A program made the position numbers and the translations under genes. Under the pieces are notes generated by a model that saw only the letters and a program-made list of their open reading frames with translations, did not search any database and had not been told where the DNA came from. A stretch of 38,187 bases of DNA from DASZYF01 sp035545535 (lineage in GTDB: Bacteria; Actinomycetota; Actinomycetes; Mycobacteriales; CAJCIY01). Shown piece after piece: positions 23,314 through 30,895 of this stretch. The stretch spans positions 1 through 38,187 of the forward strand of contig DASZYF010000216.1 of assembly GCA_035545535.1 (NCBI GenBank), in the 5' to 3' direction. Each line of letters begins with the position of its first letter. Within the stretch, counting starts at the first letter, position 1.

Positions 23314-24491
23314 ACGCACTGCGGATCGACGGCGACGATGTCGCGACCATCGCGCGCGCGGCGGCCGACGCGTTGGACGTGTGCACGCGCGCCGAGCTGG
23401 TCACGCGCGGCTGCGTCGGCGTCGTCGGTGCGAGCCCCGCGCTGGTCGGTGCGTTGACCGACCTCGCGACGATCGTGCAGCGCTGCGGGTGCGCACTCGA
23501 GCGTTGGTGCGCGACGACGAGCGATGCCGTGCGGACCTTCACCGCGGTCGAGTCGGGGCTGGCGGTGGCGGCCGCCCTGCGCGATGCCCCGCGTCACCAC
23601 GGCTCCGGCACCGCGTGGCCGGTGACGCGCCTGGCTCCCTACCTCGACGACGCCGGCCACTACGCCCGGGACGCGGCGATCGCGGCCGGGCTGGCCCACG
23701 GACTCACCCCCGCCGAGGCGTACGACGCGACGAGGTTGCCCGGCGACGCGGCCCACGTCGTCGCGCGCGTGCTGCCGGAAGGGGACGGCCGGGCGTTCGC
23801 CGCGGGAGCAGCCGACCTGCCGCCGAGCACCACGACGTCGGTCGGCGGCTGGCTGCGCACGGTCGCCGCGCTGCCCGACGGCACGATCGGCGTGACCGAC
23901 GTCGGCGGCGCCTGGGTCGTGTCGCTGCCCGGGATCCACACGTTCGGCGACGCGAAGGATCCGATGGACCTCTACGGCGCCGCGCGCGGCCTGCTCGGCG
24001 GCACGAGCGCCTACCCCAAGGCGGTGGCGAAGGCGCTCGACCTCGCGTGCGTGCCCCTCGGCGCGAGCGTCATGCTCGTCGGCCACAGCCAGGGCGGGAT
24101 CACCGCGATGGACCTCGCGAGCGACAAGAGCTTCAACGGCCGCCGCGTGCACGTGACGCACGTCGTCACGGCCGGCTCACCGGTGAGCGGCCTGCACCCG
24201 GCCACCGCGAGCACGCAGGTGCTGGAGCTCGACAACGACCACGACCTCGTCCCGCAGCTCGACCTGCGCGACTCGCGGCGCGGGACCGCCGACGGGCGCG
24301 TGGTCGCGGTGTTCGGCTACGACGACGGGACCATCGGTGGCGACCACGCGATCAGCACCGCGTACGGGCCGTTCGCCGACAGCGGCGCGTTCCTCGCGAC
24401 ACCGGGTGTGCCGGCCTGGCTGCGAGGAGCCGAGCGCTACCTCACCGGCGGCCCGGCCCACCAGCAGCTGTTCGCGCTGCGGGACAGGTGA
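23307..24491 (+). CDS. Esx-like helical domain fused to alpha/beta-hydrolase (lipase-type effector candidate)
   Basis: The 394-residue protein starts at ATG 23307 (or GTG 23310) overlapping the WXG100-like gene. Residues 1-90 are helical, Esx/LXG-like, with an unusual five cysteines (26, 36, 60, 62, 68). After a linker, residues 175-394 form an alpha/beta hydrolase: VMLVGHSQGGI gives nucleophile Ser261, DNDHDLVPQ supplies the acid (Asp309-Asp312 region), and GGDHAIS gives His347. This suggests a lipase or phospholipase exported by a type VII system. It could attack rival membranes or host lipids; both are inference. No immunity-like gene follows; hflX converges 44 bp away. Confidence 0.7.
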   Translation: MVNALRIDGDDVATIARAAADALDVCTRAELVTRGCVGVVGASPALVGALTDLATIVQRCGCALERWCATTSDAVRTFTAVESGLAVAAALRDAPRHHGSGTAWPVTRLAPYLDDAGHYARDAAIAAGLAHGLTPAEAYDATRLPGDAAHVVARVLPEGDGRAFAAGAADLPPSTTTSVGGWLRTVAALPDGTIGVTDVGGAWVVSLPGIHTFGDAKDPMDLYGAARGLLGGTSAYPKAVAKALDLACVPLGASVMLVGHSQGGITAMDLASDKSFNGRRVHVTHVVTAGSPVSGLHPATASTQVLELDNDHDLVPQLDLRDSRRGTADGRVVAVFGYDDGTIGGDHAISTAYGPFADSGAFLATPGVPAWLRGAERYLTGGPAHQQLFALRDR

Positions 24492-24535
24492 TCAGCGCCG
24501 GTCGGCGCCGATCAGCGCCGCGCAGCGACGTCGCG

Positions 24536-26029
24536 TCAGGACGTGGCGTAGGCGGCGAGCTCGTGCGCGAGGCGCGCCGGCACCCGCGCCCGCAGGCGGG
24601 TCCCGTCGCCGGTGTGCTCCTCGCTGATGAGCTCACCCTCGTCATGCACGCGCGAGGTCAGGCGACCCGCGGAGTACGGGATGAGCACGTCGACGACGAC
24701 CGCTGGACGGGGCAGCGCGCCCGCGATGGCGGCGAGGAGCTCGGCGAGGCCCTCCCCCGTGCGAGCGCTGACGAACACGGCGTCCGGCAGCACCCGGCGC
24801 AGCCGCGCCAGCACGAGCGGATCGGCCGCGTCGACCTTGTTCACGACGACGAGCTCAGGGAGGCGCGCGGCACCGATGTCACCGAACACCTCGCGCACTG
24901 CGCTGAGCTGCTCCTCGGGGGCGGGATCGCTGCCGTCGACGACGTGCACGACGAGGTCGGCCCGCGTGACCTCCTCGAGCGTCGACCGGAACGCCTCGAC
25001 GAGGTCGTGCGGGAGGTGGCGGACGAAGCCCACCGTGTCGGTGAGCGTGTAGGTGCGGCCGTCCTGCGTCTGGGCGCGACGTGTGGTCGGGTCGAGCGTC
25101 GCGAACAGCGCGTCCTCGACCAGCACGCCCGCGCCGGTGAGGCGGTTGAGCAGCGACGACTTGCCGGCGTTCGTGTAGCCCGCGATCGCGACGCTCGGCA
25201 CCTCGTTGCGCACCCGCTCGGCGCGCTTGGTGTCGCGCACGCGGCTGATGCTCGCGAGCTCGCGACGGAGCCGGCTCATGCGCGCGCGGATGCGGCGGCG
25301 ATCGGTCTCGATCTTCGTCTCGCCGCCACCCATGCGGGTGCCGATGCCACCGCCCTGCCGCGACATCGAGTCACCCCAGCCGCGCAGCCTCGGCAGCAGG
25401 TAGGAGAGCTGCGCGAGCTCGACCTGCGCCTTGCCCTCCCGGCTCGTCGCGTGCTGGGCGAAGATGTCGAGGATCAGCGCGGTCCGGTCGATGACCTTGA
25501 CCTTCACGATCTTCTCGAGCTGGCGCAGCTGCCCGGGCGAGAGCTCACCGTCGCAGATGACGGTGTCGGCGCCGCTGCGCGCGACGATCTCGCGCAGCTC
25601 GCTCGCCTTGCCGGAGCCGACGTAGGTCGCGGGGTCGGGCTTGTCGCGCCGCTGCACCAGGCCTTCGAGCACCTGCGAGCCGGCGGTCTCCGCGAGGGCG
25701 GCCAGCTCGGCGAGCGAGCGCTCGGCGTCGTCGACGGTGCCGGAGGTCCACACGCCGATGAGCACCACGCGCTCGAGCCGCAGCTGGCGGTACTCGACCT
25801 CGGTGACGTCCTCGAGCTCGGTCGCGAGGCCCGCGACGCGGCGCAGCGCGTTGCGCTCCTCGAGAGCCAGCCCGCCGTCGTCGGCGTCGAAGAGCGGGAC
25901 GTCGGGATCGAGGGTGAAGGCCGAGGACTCGAGATCGACAGGCCCGCTCGCAAGCTCCCGGCGCCCGACGTCGTGCGGATCGCGCGCGGGCCCGTGCTCG
26001 TGCAGCGGTTCGGTCATGGCGTTCGTCAT
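24536..26029 (-). CDS. hflX: GTPase HflX
   Basis: The 497-residue protein has the HflX N-terminal domain (ATYVGSGKASELRE, VIDRTALILDIFAQHA, KAQVELAQLSYLLPRL, and a coiled linker with GGGETKIETDRR). The G domain that follows shows GYTNAGKSSLLN (P-loop), DTVGFVRHLP (G3) and NKVD (G4). HflX binds 50S and 70S ribosomes and rescues stalled or heat-damaged ones. I start at ATG 26029 (MTNAMTEP); ATG 26017 is possible. Near the N-terminus the coding sequence includes a 27-bp copy of the dispersed repeat, encoding GRRELASGP. It is 58 bp after dapF, as in other actinobacteria. Confidence 0.95.
   Translation of the reverse strand: MTNAMTEPLHEHGPARDPHDVGRRELASGPVDLESSAFTLDPDVPLFDADDGGLALEERNALRRVAGLATELEDVTEVEYRQLRLERVVLIGVWTSGTVDDAERSLAELAALAETAGSQVLEGLVQRRDKPDPATYVGSGKASELREIVARSGADTVICDGELSPGQLRQLEKIVKVKVIDRTALILDIFAQHATSREGKAQVELAQLSYLLPRLRGWGDSMSRQGGGIGTRMGGGETKIETDRRRIRARMSRLRRELASISRVRDTKRAERVRNEVPSVAIAGYTNAGKSSLLNRLTGAGVLVEDALFATLDPTTRRAQTQDGRTYTLTDTVGFVRHLPHDLVEAFRSTLEEVTRADLVVHVVDGSDPAPEEQLSAVREVFGDIGAARLPELVVVNKVDAADPLVLARLRRVLPDAVFVSARTGEGLAELLAAIAGALPRPAVVVDVLIPYSAGRLTSRVHDEGELISEEHTGDGTRLRARVPARLAHELAAYATS
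25939..25965 (-). repeat. Dispersed repeat copy inside hflX
   Basis: These 27 bases match the tandem repeat at 4851-4924 with one mismatch. Read on the hflX strand they encode GRRELASGP in the unconserved N-terminal tail; the same frame of the other copies would give GRREPASGP. The insertion keeps the reading frame. Confidence 0.8.
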
Positions 26030-26087
26030 CCCGCGTTCAGCGTGACATGCACGCGGTGCGGACGCGACCGAGTTGTTGGCCGGGCGG

Positions 26088-26846
26088 TCAGAGCGAGGTC
26101 TCGCCTTCGGCGACGATGACGGCCGGGCCCGCGAGCAGCACCGTGTCGCCGGTCCAGGTGACCACGAGCCGCCCACCGGGCACGTCGAGGTCGTAGCGCA
26201 CCGGCGCATCGTCGTGCGCCCAGCCGGCGGCGGCGACAACCGCTGCGCAGGCACCGGTGCCGCACGACTGCGTCTCGCCGACCCCACGCTCGTGCACGCG
26301 CATCCTGAGGTGCTGCGGGCCGAGGCGCTCGATGACCTCGACGTTCACGTCGAGCGGCACGCCGTCCCACGCGACGGCGTCCACCGACGGCACGGCGAGC
26401 ACTGCGTGCGGGTTGCCCATGTCGACCGGCGTCGCGTCGTAGGTGGTGCCGGCCAGCGTGACGCGCAGCGGCGGCTCGCCGACCTTGGGCGCGCCCATGT
26501 CGACGGTGATGTCGCCGTGCTCGGGCAGCTGCAGCGCGCGCTTGCCCGAGCGGGTGTCGACGACCAGCGGACCGGGCTTCACCCAGCCCTGCTCGAGGAG
26601 GTAGCGCGCGTAGACGCGGATGCCGTTGCCGCACATCTCGGCGATGGACCCGTCGGCGTTGCGGTAGTCCATGAACCAGAGGGGCGAGCCCATCACGCGC
26701 ATCACGCGCAGGACGCCGTCACCGCCGATGCCGCGCCGGCGGTCGCACAGCGCGCGGACGCGCTCGGGCGTGAGGTCGAGGGTGCCGTCGGGGTCGGGCA
26801 GCACGACGAAGTCGTTGCCCGTCCCGTGGCCCTTGGCGAACCGCAC
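26088..26846 (-). CDS. dapF: Diaminopimelate epimerase
   Basis: The 252-residue enzyme converts LL- to meso-diaminopimelate for lysine and peptidoglycan synthesis. Catalytic cysteines are Cys72 (AEMCGNG) and Cys195 (SCGTGAC), in the two mirror-related domains. N-terminal KGHGTGNDFVV and GIGGDG complete the family pattern. At 252 residues it is slightly shorter than typical. GTG 26846 gives the standard start. The usual dapF-miaA adjacency is broken here by an inserted EAL-like gene. Confidence 0.95.
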   Translation of the reverse strand: MRFAKGHGTGNDFVVLPDPDGTLDLTPERVRALCDRRRGIGGDGVLRVMRVMGSPLWFMDYRNADGSIAEMCGNGIRVYARYLLEQGWVKPGPLVVDTRSGKRALQLPEHGDITVDMGAPKVGEPPLRVTLAGTTYDATPVDMGNPHAVLAVPSVDAVAWDGVPLDVNVEVIERLGPQHLRMRVHERGVGETQSCGTGACAAVVAAAGWAHDDAPVRYDLDVPGGRLVVTWTGDTVLLAGPAVIVAEGETSL

Positions 26847-26879
26847 CCCTCAACGGTACGGCGGGCCGGCCGGGCCGCC

Positions 26880-27794
26880 TCAGACGGCGGTGAGCCAGCG
26901 CGACGCGACCGGTTCGGCCGCGCGGGACAGCGCCGATGCCGGGAGGGCGTCGTGGAGCCACGGCAGTGATGACGCCGCGCGGGCGCCCTCGTCGGTGGCG
27001 AAGGTCCCTCGCCACGACTCGGCGCTCTGCGCGAGCAACCAGCGCATGCGGTCGGCCCGCTGGGGGGCCCCGAACAGGTAGCCGGTGGCCCGGTCGACGC
27101 CCAGCTGCGCGAGCACGTCGGCCTCGGCCCAGGACTCGACTCCCACGCTGGCGACCACCCGGCCGGCCTCGTGGGCCGCGTGGGTGAGGACCTCGACCTC
27201 GTGCCGGCGGCCGAGGTCGGAGTCGAGGCTGCGCACCACGTCGCGGGCGAGGACGAGCACGTCGAGCGGGTGCGCGCCGAGCGTGTCCGCCTGACCCGGG
27301 TGCACGCCGTCCGCGGCGAGGCGGATGCCGGCCGCGTGGGCGCGCCGCAGTGCCGGCAGCAGCGCGCTGCCGGCATCGGCGAGCGTCTGGGCCGGCAGGT
27401 GCAGGCCGAGCGCGCCGGCGGGCAGGCCGGTCGCGACGACCGTCGCTTCGGCGGCCCGCAGCGCGGCGCTGTCCGCGAGCTCGGTGCCGGACAGGTTGAC
27501 CCACACGGTGCGCTGGGTCGTGGGCGCCGCTGCGAACCACGTCGACGCCTCGCGGCCGACCGTGAGCAGCACGACCGACCCGAGCGAGGCCGTCAGGCCG
27601 TCCTCGGAGTCGGCGACCGGCAGGAAGTCGGCGGGCCAGAGCAGCCCGAACGAGCGGGAGTACCAGCGGAGCAGCGCCTCGACACCGGTGATCTCACCGG
27701 TCGCGAAGGACAGCTCAGGCTGGTAGTGGACCTCGAGCTCCCCCAGCTCCGCGGCGTTGCGGAGCGCAGTGGCGAGCGTTCGTCGATCGCTCAT
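26880..27794 (-). CDS. Degenerate EAL-domain protein (probably inactive, c-di-GMP related)
   Basis: The 304-residue protein is recognisable as EAL by EVHYQPELSF, EALLRW (Glu39) and VNLSGTEL (Asn100). Key phosphodiesterase residues are lost. The second catalytic Glu is His132 (LGLHLP), the first Asp of DDFGTG is Ala161 (AADGVHPG), the catalytic Lys is Val181 and the AEG glutamate is Val217 (SVGVE). It should not cleave c-di-GMP and may bind it, or a protein, instead. The C-terminal ~60 residues are an extra helical region with Trp260 and Trp279. ATG 27794. It lies between miaA and dapF. Confidence 0.85.
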   Translation of the reverse strand: MSDRRTLATALRNAAELGELEVHYQPELSFATGEITGVEALLRWYSRSFGLLWPADFLPVADSEDGLTASLGSVVLLTVGREASTWFAAAPTTQRTVWVNLSGTELADSAALRAAEATVVATGLPAGALGLHLPAQTLADAGSALLPALRRAHAAGIRLAADGVHPGQADTLGAHPLDVLVLARDVVRSLDSDLGRRHEVEVLTHAAHEAGRVVASVGVESWAEADVLAQLGVDRATGYLFGAPQRADRMRWLLAQSAESWRGTFATDEGARAASSLPWLHDALPASALSRAAEPVASRWLTAV

Positions 27795-27876
27795 GACAAC
27801 AACATCGAGCCCGGTTGGTCGGACTGCATGACGACTAGTGATCAGATGGGGACGGGGCCGGACGGAGCAGTCGCTG

Positions 27877-28776
27877 CTACCCGGCCGCGACCAGCGCCGC
27901 TTCGACCGTCGCCGGGTGCGCGAGCCAGCGGACGCGCGGGTCGCGGCGGAACCACGACATCTGCCGGCGGGCGAGCCGCCGCGTAGCCGTGGCCGTCTCG
28001 GCGCGCGCCTCCTCCTCCGACATCGTGCCCGCGATCTGCGCGAGCGCCTGCGCGTAGCCGAGCGCGCGCGCGGCGGTGCGCGACAGCCCGCCACCGGCGA
28101 CCGCGAGGGCCGCCGCCTCGACGACGATGCCGTCGTCCCACATCCGGTCGACGCGGGCGGCGATGCGGGCGTCGAGGTCGTCGGTCGGCGGGTCGAGCCC
28201 GAGCTGGACCGCTCCCCACCTCGGCTCGCCGTAGGGCGGCAAGGTCGCGGTGAACGGCTCTCCGGTGATCTCGACGACCTCGAGCGCGCGCACGATGCGC
28301 CGGCCGTTGGTGGGCAGCAGCGCGGCGGCCGCCGCGGGGTCCACCTGTGCCAGCCGCGCGTGCAGCGCAGCGGCGCCGAGCTGCGCGAGCTCGGCTTCGA
28401 GCCGCTGCCGCACAGCGGGATCGGTGCCCGGGAACGTGAGGTCGTCCAGCAGCGCCCGCACGTAGAGCCCACTGCCTCCCACGACGATCGCGGCCCGTCC
28501 GCGCGAGCGCACGTCGTCGACCGCGGTCCGCGCGAGCTGCTGGAACTCGGCGACGCTCGCCTCCTCGGCGGGGTCGAGCACGTCGAGCAGGTGGTGCGGG
28601 ACACCTCGGCGCTCCTCCACGGTTGCCTTGGCCGTGCCGATGTCCATGCCGCGGTAGAGCTGCATCGCGTCGGCGTTGACGACCTCGCCACCGAGGCGCC
28701 GCGCGAGCTCGATGCCGAGCGCGGTCTTGCCGCTCGCGGTCGGGCCGACGATGACCAGGACGGGCGGCGTGCTCAG
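27877..28776 (-). CDS. miaA: tRNA dimethylallyltransferase, apparent CTG start
   Basis: The 299-residue enzyme adds dimethylallyl to A37 of tRNAs reading U-starting codons; MiaB then methylthiolates it. P-loop GPTASGKTALG (11-21), DAMQLYRGMDIGTAK (substrate loop) and GGSGLYVRALLDDL are intact. No ATG, GTG or TTG lies close before the P-loop. CTG 28776 forms a CTGA overlap with the upstream stop, has GGGAG five bases before it, and gives MSTPPVLVIVGPT, the normal length. The nearest in-frame GTG (28848) would overlap the previous gene by 76 bp and add 24 unconserved residues. Confidence 0.93.
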   Translation of the reverse strand: MSTPPVLVIVGPTASGKTALGIELARRLGGEVVNADAMQLYRGMDIGTAKATVEERRGVPHHLLDVLDPAEEASVAEFQQLARTAVDDVRSRGRAAIVVGGSGLYVRALLDDLTFPGTDPAVRQRLEAELAQLGAAALHARLAQVDPAAAAALLPTNGRRIVRALEVVEITGEPFTATLPPYGEPRWGAVQLGLDPPTDDLDARIAARVDRMWDDGIVVEAAALAVAGGGLSRTAARALGYAQALAQIAGTMSEEEARAETATATRRLARRQMSWFRRDPRVRWLAHPATVEAALVAAG

Positions 28777-29441
28777 CCGCGCTCCCAGTACGCGACGAAC
28801 GAGCCGACACCGTGACCGGCCTCGTCCGCGAGCAGCTGCGCCTGCCACGGGCCCGGCAGGGCGCCGAGCGCGCGCAGCGCGGGCAGGCCGGCCACGCGCA
28901 GGTCCGCCGCGAGCTCGGCGTCGAGCCCCAGCAGCGCGGCGCCATCGCCACCGCGGAGGGCGGTCGCGATCTGCGCGTCGAAGCCCGCGGCGCGCGGGTC
29001 GAACGCGCCGGGCGCCTTCTCGGTGCGGCACGCGCTGCCGTCGGCGACGACGAGCAGCGCCACGTCCACGTCCGGTGAGGCCCAGCTCCCGTCGACGGTC
29101 ACGCCGGCGGTGACGGTCGCCGTGCTGCCGCCCGCCCGCTCGAGGAACCACGCGCCGATGCACAGCTCGAGCGGCAGCGACGGCGGTTCTCCGACGTCGT
29201 CGCCGAGGTGGACCCGCAGCGGGACGCCGAGCCCGGCGAACGTCCCGGCGCTCCCGTGCGGGTACGTCGCCCGCGGGCCGGACGCGAGGACGACCAGCGC
29301 CTCGGCCCCGAGCTCGACGAGCCGCCGCACGGCGTCGTCCGCGGCGACGCGCAGCGCCGCGACCTCACCGGCGGCACCCGTCGACACGTCGGGCACGAGC
29401 ATCGGGCTCGCCGGCACGACAGCGGCGGCGACCACGCTCAC
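28773..29441 (-). CDS. Class III extradiol dioxygenase (LigB subunit)-like protein
   Basis: The 222-residue protein begins VSVVAAAVVPASPMLVPD, has EALVVLASG...YPHGSAGTFAGLGVP and LLVVADGSACRTEKAPGAFDPRAAGFD. It matches the conserved actinobacterial family found between miaB and miaA (M. tuberculosis Rv2728c). The fold resembles class III ring-cleavage dioxygenase B subunits, but I do not see a full metal triad, so enzymatic activity is unproven. GTG 29441 overlaps the miaB stop (GTGA) and the stop overlaps miaA (CTGA), so it is tightly coupled to the tRNA-modification genes. Role unknown. Confidence 0.78.
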   Translation of the reverse strand: MSVVAAAVVPASPMLVPDVSTGAAGEVAALRVAADDAVRRLVELGAEALVVLASGPRATYPHGSAGTFAGLGVPLRVHLGDDVGEPPSLPLELCIGAWFLERAGGSTATVTAGVTVDGSWASPDVDVALLVVADGSACRTEKAPGAFDPRAAGFDAQIATALRGGDGAALLGLDAELAADLRVAGLPALRALGALPGPWQAQLLADEAGHGVGSFVAYWERG

Positions 29442-30886
29442 GGAGCGGCCGGGCGCAGCGCCGGCATGCCGAGCAGCACGCCCGGCGTCTGTGGGAGCCG
29501 GCCCGCCTCCCACGCGTCGCCCGCGCGCGTGCGCCGGTGCGACGTGATGCGGCCGTCGGCCTCCAGGTGGTGCGGCGCTCCGCGGGTGATGACGGTGGTG
29601 ACGACATCACCGGGTCGCACGTCGCCCGGCGCCGCGAGGTGCACGAGCCGGCCGTCGCGCGCGCGTCCGGAGACGCGACCGGTCGCGGCGTCCTTGCGGC
29701 CCTCGCCTTCGGCGACGAGCACCTCGACCGCCCGCCCGACCTGCGCGCGGTGACCGGCCCACGCGGTCTCCTCGACCAGGGCGACGAGGCGTTCGTAGCG
29801 CTCCTGCACGACGGCCCGCGGCACCTGGTCGTCGTAGGTCGCCGCGGGCGTGCCCGGGCGCGGCGAGTACTGGAACGTGAACGCGCCCGCGAACGCCGCG
29901 GCCTCGACGACGCGCAGCGTCTCCTCGAAGTCGGCGTCGGTCTCACCGGGGAAGCCGACGATGACGTCGGTGGTGATCGCGGCATCGGGCATCGCCGCGC
30001 GCACCCGGTCGATGATCCCGAGGTAGCGGTCCGCGCGGTAGCTGCGGCGCATGCGCTTCAGCACCTCGTCGGAGCCGCTCTGCAGCGGCATGTGCAGCTG
30101 CGGGCACACCGCGGGCGTCTCGGCCATGGCGGTGATGACGTCGTCGGTGAAGTCACGCGGGTGCGGCGACGTGAAGCGCACCCGCTCGATCCCATCGACC
30201 GCACCGACCTGGCGCAGCAGGGTCGCGAACCCGTCGCGCTCACCCCACTCCCGGCCCCACGAGTTGACGTTCTGCCCGAGCAGCGTCACCTCCAGGACGC
30301 CCTGCTCTGCGAGCACCTCGACCTCGCGCAGGATGTCGCCCGCCCGGCGGTCGCGCTCCTTGCCGCGCAGCGCCGGGACGATGCAGAACGTGCACGTGTT
30401 GTCGCAGCCGACGCTGATGGAGACCCAGGCCGCGTAGGCCGACTCGCGGCGGGCGGGCAGCGTCGAGGGGAACACCTCGAGCGCCTCGGCCAGCTCGACC
30501 TGGCTCTCCTGCTCGACGCGCGCGCGTTCGAGCAGCACCGGCAGCGCGTGCAGGTTGTGGGTGCCGAACACGACATCGATCCACGGCGCCTTGCGCACGA
30601 CGGTCGCGCCGTCCTTCTGCGCGAGGCAGCCGCCCACGGCGATCTGCATGCCCGGGCGCGCGACCTTCGCCGGGCGCAGGTGGCCGAGGTTGCCGTACAG
30701 CCGGTTGTCCGCGTTCTCCCGCACGGCGCAGGTGTTGAGCACCACGAGGTCGACGCCGTCGGCCTCGTCGCCGCGGACGTAGCCCGCTTCCTCGAGCAGG
30801 CCGGAGATCCGCTCGGTGTCGTGCACGTTCATCTGGCAGCCGTACGTGCGGACGGCGTAGGTCCGCGTGCCGGTGCCTTCACCCAC
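29438..30886 (-). CDS. miaB: tRNA-2-methylthio-N6-dimethylallyladenosine synthase
   Basis: The 482-residue radical-SAM methylthiotransferase has the N-terminal UPF0004 cluster ligands Cys17 (YGCQMN), Cys53 (NTCAVRE) and Cys87 (GGCLAQ). Its radical-SAM cluster is Cys161/Cys165/Cys168 (CDNTCTFC). A C-terminal TRAM-like domain follows. It converts i6A37 to ms2i6A37 after MiaA. GTG 30886 gives the start. Its gene lies 9 bp after the wall-anchored BNR protein and overlaps the next gene, so it may be read from an upstream promoter. Confidence 0.96.
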   Translation of the reverse strand: MGEGTGTRTYAVRTYGCQMNVHDTERISGLLEEAGYVRGDEADGVDLVVLNTCAVRENADNRLYGNLGHLRPAKVARPGMQIAVGGCLAQKDGATVVRKAPWIDVVFGTHNLHALPVLLERARVEQESQVELAEALEVFPSTLPARRESAYAAWVSISVGCDNTCTFCIVPALRGKERDRRAGDILREVEVLAEQGVLEVTLLGQNVNSWGREWGERDGFATLLRQVGAVDGIERVRFTSPHPRDFTDDVITAMAETPAVCPQLHMPLQSGSDEVLKRMRRSYRADRYLGIIDRVRAAMPDAAITTDVIVGFPGETDADFEETLRVVEAAAFAGAFTFQYSPRPGTPAATYDDQVPRAVVQERYERLVALVEETAWAGHRAQVGRAVEVLVAEGEGRKDAATGRVSGRARDGRLVHLAAPGDVRPGDVVTTVITRGAPHHLEADGRITSHRRTRAGDAWEAGRLPQTPGVLLGMPALRPAAP

Positions 30887-30895
30887 GTCCCGAGG

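Noticed and set aside
24490..24520. Direct repeat GATCAGCGCCG, two copies 20 bp apart, after the lipase gene
   Set aside because: Short and low in information; a small stem nearby could be a terminator, but nothing supports a specific function.
23051..26119. 1022-codon plus-strand frame across the WXG100, lipase and hflX genes
   Set aside because: It crosses three well-supported genes in the wrong frame or strand and shows only Arg/Pro/Ala-rich sequence.
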